A stretch of 64,000 nucleotides of DNA from Fibrivirga algicola (GCF_011742925.1 NZ_WAEL01000007.1:124001-188000); one strand, 5' to 3'. Numbered from the stretch's first letter, positions 17,150 to 26,207 are shown. Made by a program: numbers and translations. The notes: generated by a model not told the origin, from the letters alone.

Positions 17150-18226
17150 ATGATTCCTCCTGCTCCTGCCGCCCTCGTCGAGGACGCCCTAGCTTTGCTG
17201 ACATCGTTGATTGCTACCCCGTCGCTGAGTCGGGAAGAAGGGCCAACGGCTGACCTGATTGAGACGTACCTGCGCCGCCACGGCGTAGCCACGCAGCGGG
17301 TAGGCCACAATGTCTGGGCTGTTAATGAAGCATTTGACCCGCAAAAACCCACGCTGCTGCTCAACTCGCACCACGACACCGTAAAGCCTAATGCCTCCTA
17401 TACCCGCGATCCCTTTGCGCCAACTGTTGAGGATGGCAAACTATTCGGCCTGGGTAGTAATGATGCCGGTGGGTGTCTGGTATGTTTGCTGGGTACGTTC
17501 GTGCACCTGTACAAGCGCCGTGATTTGGCCTATAATCTGGTGATGGCGGCAAGTGCCGAAGAGGAAATATCGGGGCGGGGTGGTGTTGAGCTGTTACTAC
17601 CCCATCTGCCCCCCATCGACGTGGCCCTTGTAGGCGAACCCACGCAGATGCAACTGGCCATTGCCGAGAAAGGGCTGATGGTGCTGGATTGCACCGTACA
17701 TGGCCGGGCTGGTCACGCCGCGCGCAATGAAAGCGAGAATGCCATCACGAAGGCAATGGCTGACCTGCAGTGGTTTCAGACCTATCAGTACCCCAAGGTG
17801 TCGCCGCTGCTGGGGCCGGTAAAGCAGTCGGTGACGATCATTCAGGCGGGTACACAGCACAATGTAGTGCCCGATACCTGCACGTTCACCGTGGATGTGC
17901 GGGTGACGGAGCAATACACGCTGGAAGAAGTGCTCGCTATTGTGCGGACGCACGTACACGCCGATGTGGTACCCCGCTCGGTGCGGTTACGCTCGTCGGG
18001 TATCGCGGTCGATCATCCGTTGGTGCGGGCGGGGCTGGCGCTGGGTCGCACTACCTACGGGTCGCCCACGCTCTCGGATCAGGCATTACTGCCCATGCCC
18101 TCGCTCAAGTGCGGCCCCGGTCACTCCGAGCGGTCGCATACGGCCGATGAATTTATTTACCTCCGCGACATTGAGGAGGGCCTGGCTGGGTACGTTGCTA
18201 TGCTGGAGGGGCTGGTGTTACGCTAA
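17150..18226 (+). CDS. M20-family metallohydrolase, acetylornithine deacetylase (ArgE)-like
   Basis: A 358-aa cytoplasmic amidohydrolase. Metal ligands fit LLNSHHDTVKP (His, then Asp), GLGSNDAGG, AASAEEEISG (catalytic and ligand Glu) and CGPGHSERSHTADEF. The dimerisation domain begins near IAEKGLMVLDCTVHGRAGHAA. Length and motifs match the ArgE-type deacetylases of Bacteroidota, which release ornithine from N-acyl-ornithine in arginine synthesis. Proximity to arginine deiminase and CtlX fits arginine metabolism, although related M20 peptidases cannot be excluded. A TTTCTTTG box ends 5 nt before the ATG. Confidence 0.82.
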   Translation: MIPPAPAALVEDALALLTSLIATPSLSREEGPTADLIETYLRRHGVATQRVGHNVWAVNEAFDPQKPTLLLNSHHDTVKPNASYTRDPFAPTVEDGKLFGLGSNDAGGCLVCLLGTFVHLYKRRDLAYNLVMAASAEEEISGRGGVELLLPHLPPIDVALVGEPTQMQLAIAEKGLMVLDCTVHGRAGHAARNESENAITKAMADLQWFQTYQYPKVSPLLGPVKQSVTIIQAGTQHNVVPDTCTFTVDVRVTEQYTLEEVLAIVRTHVHADVVPRSVRLRSSGIAVDHPLVRAGLALGRTTYGSPTLSDQALLPMPSLKCGPGHSERSHTADEFIYLRDIEEGLAGYVAMLEGLVLR

Positions 18227-18284
18227 TCTTTTTATTCTTGATGGGCGATTGCAACGGTACTTGTTGAAACAGACTCCTTTGCAT

Positions 18285-18548
18285 ATGAACGCTTCACAAT
18301 ATATCCCGCTCATCATACTGCTGACAGCCGCAATTCCCGCTTGCTCGCAAGACTCAGCAATGGTCATGAAACCGCTGCCAAAGTCCCAGATATATGACCA
18401 TATGCCTATTAGGAAGGGCAGGGGGAATGCTATGCCAATGCCTAGCCCTCGGTACCAGTCGCGGCAGGTTCCCATGCCAATGCCTATGCTGCCTGATACG
18501 CTTCTTCGCCGCCTGAAACGGGATTCTACGAGAACTCCGGAACGATAG
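18285..18548 (+). CDS. Small Met/Pro-rich lipoprotein of unknown function
   Basis: 87 aa from the ATG at 18285. The signal peptide (YIPLIILLTAAIPAC) ends in a lipobox with Cys 20. The mature part is short, basic and rich in Met-Pro dipeptides (NAMPMPSPRYQ, QVPMPMPMLP) with further Met residues (SAMVMKP). There is no recognised domain. Met-rich repeats bind copper(I) in some periplasmic proteins, but that function is only a guess here. It follows the M20 gene by 58 nt. Confidence 0.6.
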   Translation: MNASQYIPLIILLTAAIPACSQDSAMVMKPLPKSQIYDHMPIRKGRGNAMPMPSPRYQSRQVPMPMPMLPDTLLRRLKRDSTRTPER

Positions 18549-18642
18549 TAAAAAGCACTGGTTGCCGGTCAGCATACGATTAAGGCCAGTTAACCTGCAC
18601 TGCAACCGTTTATCCCGATTGATGATACATATAGCTCAGTAA

Positions 18643-18658
18643 TTAGATATTTGTCTAA
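18643..18658. promoter_or_regulatory. Candidate operator upstream of the ArsR/SdpR-like gene
   Basis: TTAGATATTTGTCTAA has 5-bp arms (TTAGA/TCTAA) and sits 18 nt before the repressor ATG in an AT-rich stretch. SdpR-type repressors are autoregulatory, so this is a plausible self-operator. Confidence 0.4.
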
Positions 18659-18676
18659 CTATTTAATGGAGTCCTA

Positions 18677-18991
18677 ATGAACGCGCTATTTAAAGCTTTA
18701 AACGATCCAACGCGCCGGCAGATGCTTGATCTGCTGAGGAACGGCGATCTGACGGCGGGGGAAATTGCGGAGCAGTTCGAGATGACAAAGCCGAGTATCT
18801 CGCACCACCTTGATCTGCTTCGGCAGGCGGGGCTGGTCGAGTCGACCAAGAAGGGGCAGTTCATCACCTACACGCTGAACACGACCGTACTCGATGAATT
18901 ACTGGCCTGGCTGATGGGCTTTACCGGCTCGTCGGTGCTCAACACGTCGCCCCCGAAAGCAGACGATACCCTGTCCGATAAGTCGGCTTAA
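18677..18991 (+). CDS. ArsR-family autorepressor, SdpR-like
   Basis: A 104-aa winged-helix regulator. It begins FKALNDPTRRQMLDLLRNG and has the recognition helix region MTKPSISHHLDLLRQAGLV followed by the wing TKKGQFITYTLNTT. This is the SdpR branch of the ArsR family; no metal-binding Cys pair is seen. In Bacillus, SdpR and SdpI form an operon in which the membrane protein SdpI sequesters the repressor. Here too an SdpI-domain gene follows after 34 nt, so the same logic may apply. Confidence 0.88.
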   Translation: MNALFKALNDPTRRQMLDLLRNGDLTAGEIAEQFEMTKPSISHHLDLLRQAGLVESTKKGQFITYTLNTTVLDELLAWLMGFTGSSVLNTSPPKADDTLSDKSA

Positions 18992-19025
18992 GTAGTCATG
19001 ATTCACCTCTTGCCTGTATTCATCA

Positions 19026-20633
19026 ATGGAAAAGTTTTCGCGTAATTCCGAGTGGGTGCTGATCAGCATCATGCTGTTGCCCCTGATTTATTTAGCGTTC
19101 ATCTGGCCTGGATTACCCGCCAACGTACCTACGCATTTCAACGCGGCTGGTCAGCCTGATGCCTACAACAGCAAAGAGAGCTTCGCCGTGGGGCTGACGG
19201 TTTTTTCTCTGTTCATCTACGCCCTGCTCCGTTTTCTGCCGGCCTTGGACCCCAACAAGAAACTGGATTCGGCCAGCTACAACCGCATTCGGTTTACGGT
19301 CACGCTGTTTTTGGCTGGGTTGGCAATGCTGATTCTGTACATCACGCAGTCGGGTAAGACCGGGGCTGTGGTGGGGAATCTGATGTTGCCGTTCGTTTCG
19401 CTGTTACTGGCGGCGATGGGAAACGTGATGCTGACTGTGCCGCAAAATTACTTTGTTGGCATAAAAACTCCCTGGGCACTGGCCAGTGAGGCCAATTGGC
19501 GTAAAACGCACCGCCTGGCGGGCTGGCTGTGGGTAGCTGGCGGATTGCTCGCTTTCGTGGGTACGTTGCTACTGCCAACTGTCGCCAAACTACCACTCTT
19601 CTTAAGCATCGTTGCTGCCTTGTCGATCATTCCTTACGTGTACTCGTACCGGCTATTCAAGCAAGGGCTAGCCCTGATCATGCTGATGCTGGCGGGGGCG
19701 GCTGCTACGGCGCAACCCGAAGAGACGCTCAGGTACGTGGTCACTCAGCCCGCTGGCATGAGCCTGACGCTGGAGGGCACCCTTACTTTTCCGACAAAAC
19801 AGGCCGGAAAGATACCCGTAGTGATGCTGATTGCCGGGTCTGGTCCTACCGATCGGAATGGGAATAGCACAGTGCCGGGCCTGGGGCAACTAAATATCTT
19901 TCGGCAACTGGCCGACAGCCTCAACAAACGGGGGGTAGCTGTATTCAGGTACGACAAACGGGGAAGCGGCAGTAATCTCGCAAAGGCGGCGGCTCAGATG
20001 AAACCATCTGAACTGAATTTCGGGCAGTGGGTCGACGACGCGGTGGGCTTTATCCGGCAACTGCAGGCCGATCCGCGTTTCTCGACGGTGACCGTGGCGG
20101 GGCATAGCGAAGGGTCGCTGGTGGGGATGCTGGCCGTGCAGCGAACAAAAGCCAATCGCTTTATTTCGATTGCCGGACCCGGACAGGGCATTGCCGACAT
20201 CGTGAAAGTGCAGTTTGCCAGTGCTGGTATTCCGGCCGATGTGCTGGCCACCGCCACGCGCGATCTGGACTCACTAAAGGCCGGGCAACTGGTGCAACAA
20301 CCACCGGCTATGCTGGCGTCGTTCTTCAACCCCGGCACACAGCCTTACCTGATTTCATGGATGAAATACGACCCTGCTGTGGAGCTTAAGAAAGTGAACG
20401 GACCCGTACTAATTTTGCAGGGGCGGCGCGATATGCAGGTAGCCGTGTCGGAAGCCGAGCGGTTAAAAGTCGCCAAACCAACGGCTACGCTGCTTTTTTT
20501 CGACACGATGAGCCACCTGTTGAAAGAAGCCCCCACTGACCGGGCGGCCAACCTGGCCACCTATACCAATCCGAATCTCGCTATTCTACCCGCTGTGGCC
20601 GATGCCATTGCTGCTTTTGTGAAGCAGCCGTAG
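19026..20633 (+). CDS. Fusion of SdpI-like membrane immunity domain and alpha/beta hydrolase
   Basis: A 535-aa protein in one uninterrupted frame. Residues ~1-215 are an SdpI/DUF1648-type membrane domain with about six helices and the signature GLPANVPTHFNAAGQPD, then VPQNYFVGIKTPWALASEANW and KTHRLAGWLW. Residues ~225-535 are an alpha/beta hydrolase with nucleophile Ser361 in GHSEG, an acid at about Asp469 (GRRDM) and His497 (MSHLL). Between them, GLALIMLMLAGAAATAQ looks like a former signal peptide, which would place the hydrolase outside the inner membrane. SdpI alone is ~210 aa. Ancestral separate genes joined by stop loss is the simplest explanation. Confidence 0.85.
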   Translation: MEKFSRNSEWVLISIMLLPLIYLAFIWPGLPANVPTHFNAAGQPDAYNSKESFAVGLTVFSLFIYALLRFLPALDPNKKLDSASYNRIRFTVTLFLAGLAMLILYITQSGKTGAVVGNLMLPFVSLLLAAMGNVMLTVPQNYFVGIKTPWALASEANWRKTHRLAGWLWVAGGLLAFVGTLLLPTVAKLPLFLSIVAALSIIPYVYSYRLFKQGLALIMLMLAGAAATAQPEETLRYVVTQPAGMSLTLEGTLTFPTKQAGKIPVVMLIAGSGPTDRNGNSTVPGLGQLNIFRQLADSLNKRGVAVFRYDKRGSGSNLAKAAAQMKPSELNFGQWVDDAVGFIRQLQADPRFSTVTVAGHSEGSLVGMLAVQRTKANRFISIAGPGQGIADIVKVQFASAGIPADVLATATRDLDSLKAGQLVQQPPAMLASFFNPGTQPYLISWMKYDPAVELKKVNGPVLILQGRRDMQVAVSEAERLKVAKPTATLLFFDTMSHLLKEAPTDRAANLATYTNPNLAILPAVADAIAAFVKQP

Positions 20634-20674
20634 AAGCCGCCGGTGTAGCTAGTGTACCAACTCACTGGTAACTG

Positions 20675-21082
20675 TTAATTGACTTCCCGTTCCTGACGAT
20701 ATTTCACGGCTAATCCTTCGAGTGAGTACCCGTTGGCCGTGGCCGTGGTGAAGTACTGGTATTTGACATTTACCAGTGCATCGGCACCAAGGCGTTGCGC
20801 CTGTAGGGTGAGTTTGCCCATCAGCGCATCTTTGTCGAGCATGGTGTTGCCTCGCCCCAGCATGCGGCCGCCTTTAATCTTCTGATTAGCCTGCAGGGGC
20901 GCTTCTTCCGTGATAGACAGAAATTTAAGCTCGTCGTACGGTCGACCCGGTTGCTGGTCGGCGTAGAACAGTTCCACCGGGTACTTCGGGCCGGTCGAGA
21001 TCGGTATGGCCGGTCGGAAACAACCGGCCAGCAGGAAAGGTAATAGTGATAGAACAACAGCGAGTGTAGACCGTGCGTACAT
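20675..21082 (-). CDS. Small lipoprotein of unknown function
   Basis: 135 aa with a signal peptide ending at a lipobox (LLPFLLAGCFRP). The mature domain has a strand-helix pattern ending ALMGKLTLQAQRLGADALVNVKYQYFTT, reminiscent of YbjQ/heavy-metal-binding-like folds, where LGADALVNVKY-type segments recur. I cannot assign a function. It lies 41 nt from the purN gene on the same strand and could share its transcript. Confidence 0.65.
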   Translation of the reverse strand: MYARSTLAVVLSLLPFLLAGCFRPAIPISTGPKYPVELFYADQQPGRPYDELKFLSITEEAPLQANQKIKGGRMLGRGNTMLDKDALMGKLTLQAQRLGADALVNVKYQYFTTATANGYSLEGLAVKYRQEREVN

Positions 21083-21123
21083 AAGGATAAGGACCCCAGT
21101 TGAGTCAGGTTCGTTGGAAACGA

Positions 21124-21723
21124 CTAACGCGCGGGTAAAGTTGCCAGTACTTCGCCTACCACGCGGGGGTAGTGGGTGTACTCCAACTGGTGCACTTTTG
21201 CCGCTACGTCGTCGGGGGTGTCGGTAGGGGCTACCGGACAGGATGCCTGAAATATAATCTGTCCTTCGTCGTAGTGCTCATTGACGAAGTGGATGGTAAT
21301 GCCCGACTCCGTTTCGCGGGCAGCCACCACGGCCTCGTGCACATGATGCCCAAACATGCCTTTTCCCCCAAATTTGGGTAGCAACGCCGGGTGAATATTG
21401 ATGATCCGACCGGGAAAGGCCTGCACCAGCGGGGCAGGCACCAGCCACATGAAGCCGGCCAGTACAATCAGATCGACCTCTAGACTGGTCAATAGCTGTA
21501 TAATTCGGTCGGTATCGCGGAAAGCCGCCCGGTCGAAGACAACCACAGGTACGTGTTGCCCACAGCCAAATCCCCGGCGCGACCGGTCGATAACGCCAGC
21601 CTGCGGGTTGTTGGTCAAAATAAGTACAATCTGTACGGTAGCCTGATCGGAAAAGTAACGGGTAATCTCTTCGGCGTTACTGCCTGAGCCGGAAGCGAAA
21701 ATGGCGATGCGTGTCAAGGGCAA
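21124..21723 (-). CDS. purN: Phosphoribosylglycinamide formyltransferase
   Basis: About 199 aa, starting with TTG. Starts at 21723 (MPLTRIAIF) or 21717 (MTRIAIF) are both possible; the latter matches the family better, and no in-frame ATG is nearby. It transfers a formyl group from 10-formyl-tetrahydrofolate to GAR in purine synthesis. Features are the phosphate-binding ASGSGSNAE, ILTNNPQAGV, the active-site INIHPALLPKFGGKG (Asn, His) and FVNEHYDEGQII (Asp). The gene stands alone among unrelated functions. Confidence 0.92.
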   Translation of the reverse strand: MPLTRIAIFASGSGSNAEEITRYFSDQATVQIVLILTNNPQAGVIDRSRRGFGCGQHVPVVVFDRAAFRDTDRIIQLLTSLEVDLIVLAGFMWLVPAPLVQAFPGRIINIHPALLPKFGGKGMFGHHVHEAVVAARETESGITIHFVNEHYDEGQIIFQASCPVAPTDTPDDVAAKVHQLEYTHYPRVVGEVLATLPAR

Positions 21724-22001
21724 ATGAGCAGATGTCAGTTAGTAAGTCGTAAAGGTAAAGTGGCATCTGATTTGACAAGCATCAAAAAGTGCAACTAACT
21801 GCCTGCGGGAAGTATTCCAGCGGCTGAAGTTCACTACCGCCTGCAAATAAGCCGTTCCCTGCCAGGTAGAGTTAAATACTTGATTTAGTAACTTTTTACC
21901 CGGTAATCGATTATTAAAATTGTAGGATTTGGATTTTGCCTCGTTGATTTGGCATTAAAATAGCAGTGTCGGCTAAGTGGTGCTGTATCCACTAACTTAC
22001 A

Positions 22002-25000
22002 ATGACTATCAACCAGGGCTTTTCAGTAGCAGTTCTTATAAGCTGCTTACTTAGCTGTGTACGGGTAAACGCCCAGCAAGTGTACATCAACGAGATAATG
22101 GCTTCTAATGCCACAACGCTAGCTGATGTGAGTAATTCGTATGAAGATTGGTTTGAACTTTACAATCCGACAAACGAGCCTGTTGATATCGCGGGTTATT
22201 ACGTAACAGACAATCTGGCAAACCCCACCAAACACAAAATACTCTCCGGGTCGATACAGACTATTATTCCGGCCAATGGGTATTTGGTTATCTGGGCAAG
22301 TGAAGTGCTAACGCGCGGGCCGCTGCACGTTAACTTTAAATTATCGGCGGGTGGTGAGGTTATTGGCTTGTTCAAACCAGACGGTATTACGCCAGTCGAT
22401 CGGGTCACGTTCGGCCCGCAGCGATCAGACATTTCGTGGGGACGGCAGCCCGATGGGTCGGCCAACTGGTTGTTTTTTCAACGTACCACAATCATCAACA
22501 ATACCAGCCCTGGTGCATCGAACAACGGCAAAACGGGTTACGCCGAGGTACTTGATCCGCCGGTGTTTTCCCGTACCGGTGGTTTTTACAGTGGTCCCTT
22601 CAGCCTGAGCCTGTCGTCGCCCGATTCATCCGTCACAATTTTTTATACACTCGACGGTTCAGATCCCAACCCGACCAATCTGGAGCCGCAGCTGTTCAGC
22701 TATAAAAACAGCTATGAAGAGTTACCTGGACAGGTCGCTGGCCCTATCTTGTCTCAACTGTACCAGACGTTCCCATACCGGGGCGCAATACCCATCGTTG
22801 ATAGCAGTGCGGCTCAAAACCGCCTGTCGGTTAAGTCATCTACCGCCAGCTTTCAGCCAAACTATTTTCCGGTTACACCCGTGTTTAAAGGCACGGTAGT
22901 GCGGGCAATTGCCTATAAGCCCAATGCGTTGGTGAGCAGGAGCAGCACGCAGACGTACTTCATTACCCCCGACACCACCCGCTACCAACTTCCAGTGGTG
23001 GCTATCGGGTCAGATGAGCGGTCGTTTTTTGACTACTTCACAGGGTTTTATACGGCAGGCGACCGGTTTGATGCCTGGCGTAGGGCAAACCCAACCGAGG
23101 TAGCCCGCTTTTGTGTAGAGGGTAATTATTCCAACAGAACAGATGATTGGCGGCGGCAGGGAAGCGTTGAATTCATGCTCAATGGGAAAACAATCAATAG
23201 CAAACCGGTTGAGCTTGCTATCAACGGGGGATGCACACGGTCGGTACCCCGTAAAAGTCTTCGGTTGTATGGCGATACCAATTTTGAGTACCCATTTTTC
23301 AGTAACCGACCTGCCAACCAGTTCTACGACCGCCTGTTACTCCGAAATGGCGGTAATGACTGGGATTACACCTTACTGGTCGACTCTTATATGCAGCGGC
23401 TGGTGCAGCATCTCTCATTCGACACGCAGTCGAACAGGCCCAGCGTCGTGTTTCTCAATGGCGAATACTGGGGCGTGCATACCCTGCAGGAGCGGTACGA
23501 TGCCAATTACCTCAACCGCAACTACGGTGTCGCCACCAATGCCGTCGATATGGTAAAGATTGATGGTGGTGTTTTTGTGGCCGACGAGGGAGATATGACT
23601 CAGTACAATTCGTTGAAAGCCTATTTTGACAGTGCCAGCACTATCGACTACGCCTACGTGAGTACGAAGATGGACGTGGCGAACTTTTCGGATTATCAGA
23701 TCGCCGAAATTTTCTCAGCTAACACAGACTGGCCACAAAACAATGTGCAGCTTTGGCGGAAACGAACGAGCCAGTATGAACCTACAGCTGCAAAGGGGCA
23801 GGATGGCCGGTTCAGGTGGATGATGTTCGATATGGACTTCGGGCTGAGCGCTGTGAACAATTACCTGGAAAACAATTTGATTCGGGCCACGTCGGACACC
23901 ATTTCGCCGGAGTTTACGCTATTTCTACGTAAGCTGCTAACTCGGCCGGATTACACCGCCTACTTTATTAACCGAGCCGCTGATTTGCTTAACACCACCT
24001 TCGACCCGGCGCGGGCCAGTACGCTGCTGGCCGGTATGAGGCAGGAGTATGCGCCCTACATGGCCGAGCATTTCAGCCGCTGGAACACAGGTATGACACT
24101 GGCGAAATGGCAGGCAAACCTTGATACGGTAACTAAATTCGTGCAGATGAGGCCGGCGGTTATGCGCGATCACATTCGGCAACAGTTTTCGTTGGGCCGC
24201 GACCAGCAAGTGACTGTTGCGGTCTCCGACACGACGCAGGGGTACGTTACCGTAAATACGATCGCTATTCTACCTACTACAGTAGGGGTATCGTCGAGCC
24301 CTTATCCCTGGACAGGTAGTTATTTTCAGGGCAATCCAATCCGACTGGTGGCTAAGCCGAAGAGCGGTTCCCGATTCGTTGGCTGGCAGGAGAACGGTGC
24401 TTTACTTACCACTGATACCCTGTACAGCTACAACCCGACTACGGGCCGGACATTGCTTGCCCTATTTGAAGCCGATAATCAATTTGTTGCCAAGCCAAAA
24501 CCGTTTGTGTTGCAAACGGGGAATTATCGGTTCGAGAACTGGTCGTCGACCGCCGCGGCAGGTACGTACCCGCCCAATATGTATTTTGTTGGTATGACGA
24601 TGCCTGATCCTACGCTGGCGGCAACCTTTACCCTGGCCGACACCGTAAAAGGCGTGTATAACCTGACGAGCGGCACCCGCATGAATGGGTTAAATGACGC
24701 CGGAGTTGCGCTGATCAATACAGGAGGGGGGAATGTGGGGTATGCAGCGTCGTCGCTGGGAGGGCTTCTACTGGCCGTACAGACTACCGGTATGAATGAG
24801 GTCATTGTGCAGTGGACGGGAGGCACAGTTACGCCCAACCTGCGGCAGTACCGGATTAGGCTACGCTATCGGACCGGTGACTCCGGCGAATTTCAGGATT
24901 TGCTGGATGAGAACAACAACCCCGTGGAATACGAACGGAGTGCGTTGGCTGGCCACTCAAAAGTAATTAGTCCGGTTGCATTGCCCGCCACGCTGCTCAA

Positions 25001-25316
25001 CAAGCCCTATGTACAGCTATTGTGGCAGTACTATTATACCGGCGTGGGTACGTCTGGCGCGCGCGATCAGCTCAGGGTAGATAACATCATCGTGGGGCGC
25101 AGTGGCTGCCAAAGCATTGCCTCGGGCGACTGGATGGCTCCGTCGACCTGGAGTTGCGGGCGCGTTCCGAGCCTGTTCGATGACGTAACTATTTCAGCCG
25201 GGCACGTGGTTACGCTCCCAATTCCCAATGCGGTGGCAAAGCAGGTACGTGTCGGGGTCGGGGCCAAACTCCGGTACACCACCAATCTGTCGGCGGTGCG
25301 GGTAAAGCAGAGGTAA
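22002..25316 (+). CDS. Large secreted CotH-kinase / lamin-tail-domain protein
   Basis: 1104 aa with an N-terminal signal peptide ending near VNA/QQ. Domain order by eye: a lamin tail domain (~25-150, YINEIMASNATTLAD and EDWFELYNPTNEPVDIAGYY), a chitobiase/Fn3-associated segment (~195-325, FYTLDGSDPNP), a CotH protein-kinase-like domain (~340-720, with LNGEYWGVHTLQERYD and FDMDFGLS), an InlB-type repeat (~760-850, FVGWQENG), and a final GDWMAPSTWSCGRVP segment common in exported Bacteroidota proteins. CotH enzymes are atypical kinases that can phosphorylate spore-coat proteins. No obvious type IX sorting domain ends the protein. Role unknown. Confidence 0.82.
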   Translation: MTINQGFSVAVLISCLLSCVRVNAQQVYINEIMASNATTLADVSNSYEDWFELYNPTNEPVDIAGYYVTDNLANPTKHKILSGSIQTIIPANGYLVIWASEVLTRGPLHVNFKLSAGGEVIGLFKPDGITPVDRVTFGPQRSDISWGRQPDGSANWLFFQRTTIINNTSPGASNNGKTGYAEVLDPPVFSRTGGFYSGPFSLSLSSPDSSVTIFYTLDGSDPNPTNLEPQLFSYKNSYEELPGQVAGPILSQLYQTFPYRGAIPIVDSSAAQNRLSVKSSTASFQPNYFPVTPVFKGTVVRAIAYKPNALVSRSSTQTYFITPDTTRYQLPVVAIGSDERSFFDYFTGFYTAGDRFDAWRRANPTEVARFCVEGNYSNRTDDWRRQGSVEFMLNGKTINSKPVELAINGGCTRSVPRKSLRLYGDTNFEYPFFSNRPANQFYDRLLLRNGGNDWDYTLLVDSYMQRLVQHLSFDTQSNRPSVVFLNGEYWGVHTLQERYDANYLNRNYGVATNAVDMVKIDGGVFVADEGDMTQYNSLKAYFDSASTIDYAYVSTKMDVANFSDYQIAEIFSANTDWPQNNVQLWRKRTSQYEPTAAKGQDGRFRWMMFDMDFGLSAVNNYLENNLIRATSDTISPEFTLFLRKLLTRPDYTAYFINRAADLLNTTFDPARASTLLAGMRQEYAPYMAEHFSRWNTGMTLAKWQANLDTVTKFVQMRPAVMRDHIRQQFSLGRDQQVTVAVSDTTQGYVTVNTIAILPTTVGVSSSPYPWTGSYFQGNPIRLVAKPKSGSRFVGWQENGALLTTDTLYSYNPTTGRTLLALFEADNQFVAKPKPFVLQTGNYRFENWSSTAAAGTYPPNMYFVGMTMPDPTLAATFTLADTVKGVYNLTSGTRMNGLNDAGVALINTGGGNVGYAASSLGGLLLAVQTTGMNEVIVQWTGGTVTPNLRQYRIRLRYRTGDSGEFQDLLDENNNPVEYERSALAGHSKVISPVALPATLLNKPYVQLLWQYYYTGVGTSGARDQLRVDNIIVGRSGCQSIASGDWMAPSTWSCGRVPSLFDDVTISAGHVVTLPIPNAVAKQVRVGVGAKLRYTTNLSAVRVKQR

Positions 25317-25347
25317 GGCGTTGTCAGGTACGTTGCCCCGGCTGTTG

Positions 25348-25355
25348 TACTTTTG
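25348..25355 (+). promoter_or_regulatory. -7 box (TACTTTTG) upstream of the first cyclophilin
   Basis: An exact TAnnTTTG match lies 21 nt before an ATG (25377) that begins a relic of the ABC gene and 53 nt before the cyclophilin GTG. The same octamer precedes the intact ABC gene at a similar distance from its ATG. Confidence 0.5.
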
Positions 25356-25376
25356 TGCAGTGGGGTGGTTAGCCCC

Positions 25377-25411
25377 ATGAACAATGCGTTCACTAACCGG
25401 GAATACCTGTG
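25377..25411 (+). pseudogene. Relic of an ABC ATPase gene 3' end, left by tandem duplication
   Basis: This stretch matches 29 of 35 positions of the intact ABC gene's end (26831-26865), including a 13-nt exact run TTCACTAACCGGG. In frame it would read MNNAFTNREYL, against [11 protein letters not shown] at the end of the intact gene. It is followed at the same place by the GTG start of a cyclophilin paralog. It has its own ATG and upstream TACTTTTG box, as if nearly all of an earlier ABC copy had been deleted. Confidence 0.7.
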
Positions 25412-26155
25412 CGAAAATTACTGTTGCTGCTCCTGCTATTGCCACTTGCTACGGTGGCGCAAACCCGTGAAGGCGGTGTACCGACCTTCGGGCCTGACAA
25501 AGAAGAAGACTACCTGGTCACGATGAGGACCGATTTCGGGATAATGCGCTTTATCCTGCACGATGACACGCCAAAACATAAAGCCAATTTTATCCGGCTG
25601 GTCGACAGTTCGTATTACGATGGCTTGCTGTTTCACCGCACCATTGAGAAGTTTATGATTCAGGGGGGCGACCCCGATTCGCGCACGGCCGTGGCGGGGC
25701 AACCCCTGGGTGGTGGTAGCCTGAACTACCGGGTACCCGCCGAGTTTATGCCTAATCTATTCCACCAAAAAGGAGCGCTGGCAGCGGCCCGAAACGAGCG
25801 GCCCGATAAGGCGTCGAGTTCAGTGCAGTTCTACATTGTACAGGGGGAGGTGTTCGATGACTACGGGCTGGAGCGGAAAATGGCCACGAGTAAGGTCCGT
25901 ACCCCGGACCGTGTATTTACCGACGAGCAGCAGCAGGTATACAAAACCACAGGTGGAGCGCCGCAACTGGATGGCAATTACACCGTTTTCGGGCAGGCAA
26001 TTGACGGGCTGGCCGTGATCGACAGCATTGCCAGACAACCCCGCGACCCTCGAAACCGCCCGCTGACCGATATTCGTATGACGGTGAAAGGCCAATGGGT
26101 GAAGAAACAGGAGATCACAAAGCAGTACGGTTACCAGTTTCCTGGCCGAAAATAG
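25409..26155 (+). CDS. Secreted cyclophilin-type peptidyl-prolyl isomerase (paralog 1)
   Basis: 248 aa beginning with GTG; MRKLLLLLLLLPLATVAQ is a clear signal peptide. The cyclophilin core is seen in GLLFHRTIEKFMIQGGDPDS (catalytic Arg, Phe and Gln region), the QFYIVQG strand and LDGNYTVFGQAIDGLAVIDSI. A ~45-residue insert separates the last two, as in other Bacteroidota periplasmic cyclophilins. It catalyses proline isomerisation during folding of exported proteins. The protein is roughly 70% identical by eye to the paralog at 26863, and the surrounding DNA shows they arose by duplication. Confidence 0.9.
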   Translation: MRKLLLLLLLLPLATVAQTREGGVPTFGPDKEEDYLVTMRTDFGIMRFILHDDTPKHKANFIRLVDSSYYDGLLFHRTIEKFMIQGGDPDSRTAVAGQPLGGGSLNYRVPAEFMPNLFHQKGALAAARNERPDKASSSVQFYIVQGEVFDDYGLERKMATSKVRTPDRVFTDEQQQVYKTTGGAPQLDGNYTVFGQAIDGLAVIDSIARQPRDPRNRPLTDIRMTVKGQWVKKQEITKQYGYQFPGRK

Positions 26156-26207
26156 GCGATGGCCTACTGACTTTCGCCTGTGGCGTTGCGGTTCAGCGCT
26201 CCCTCTC

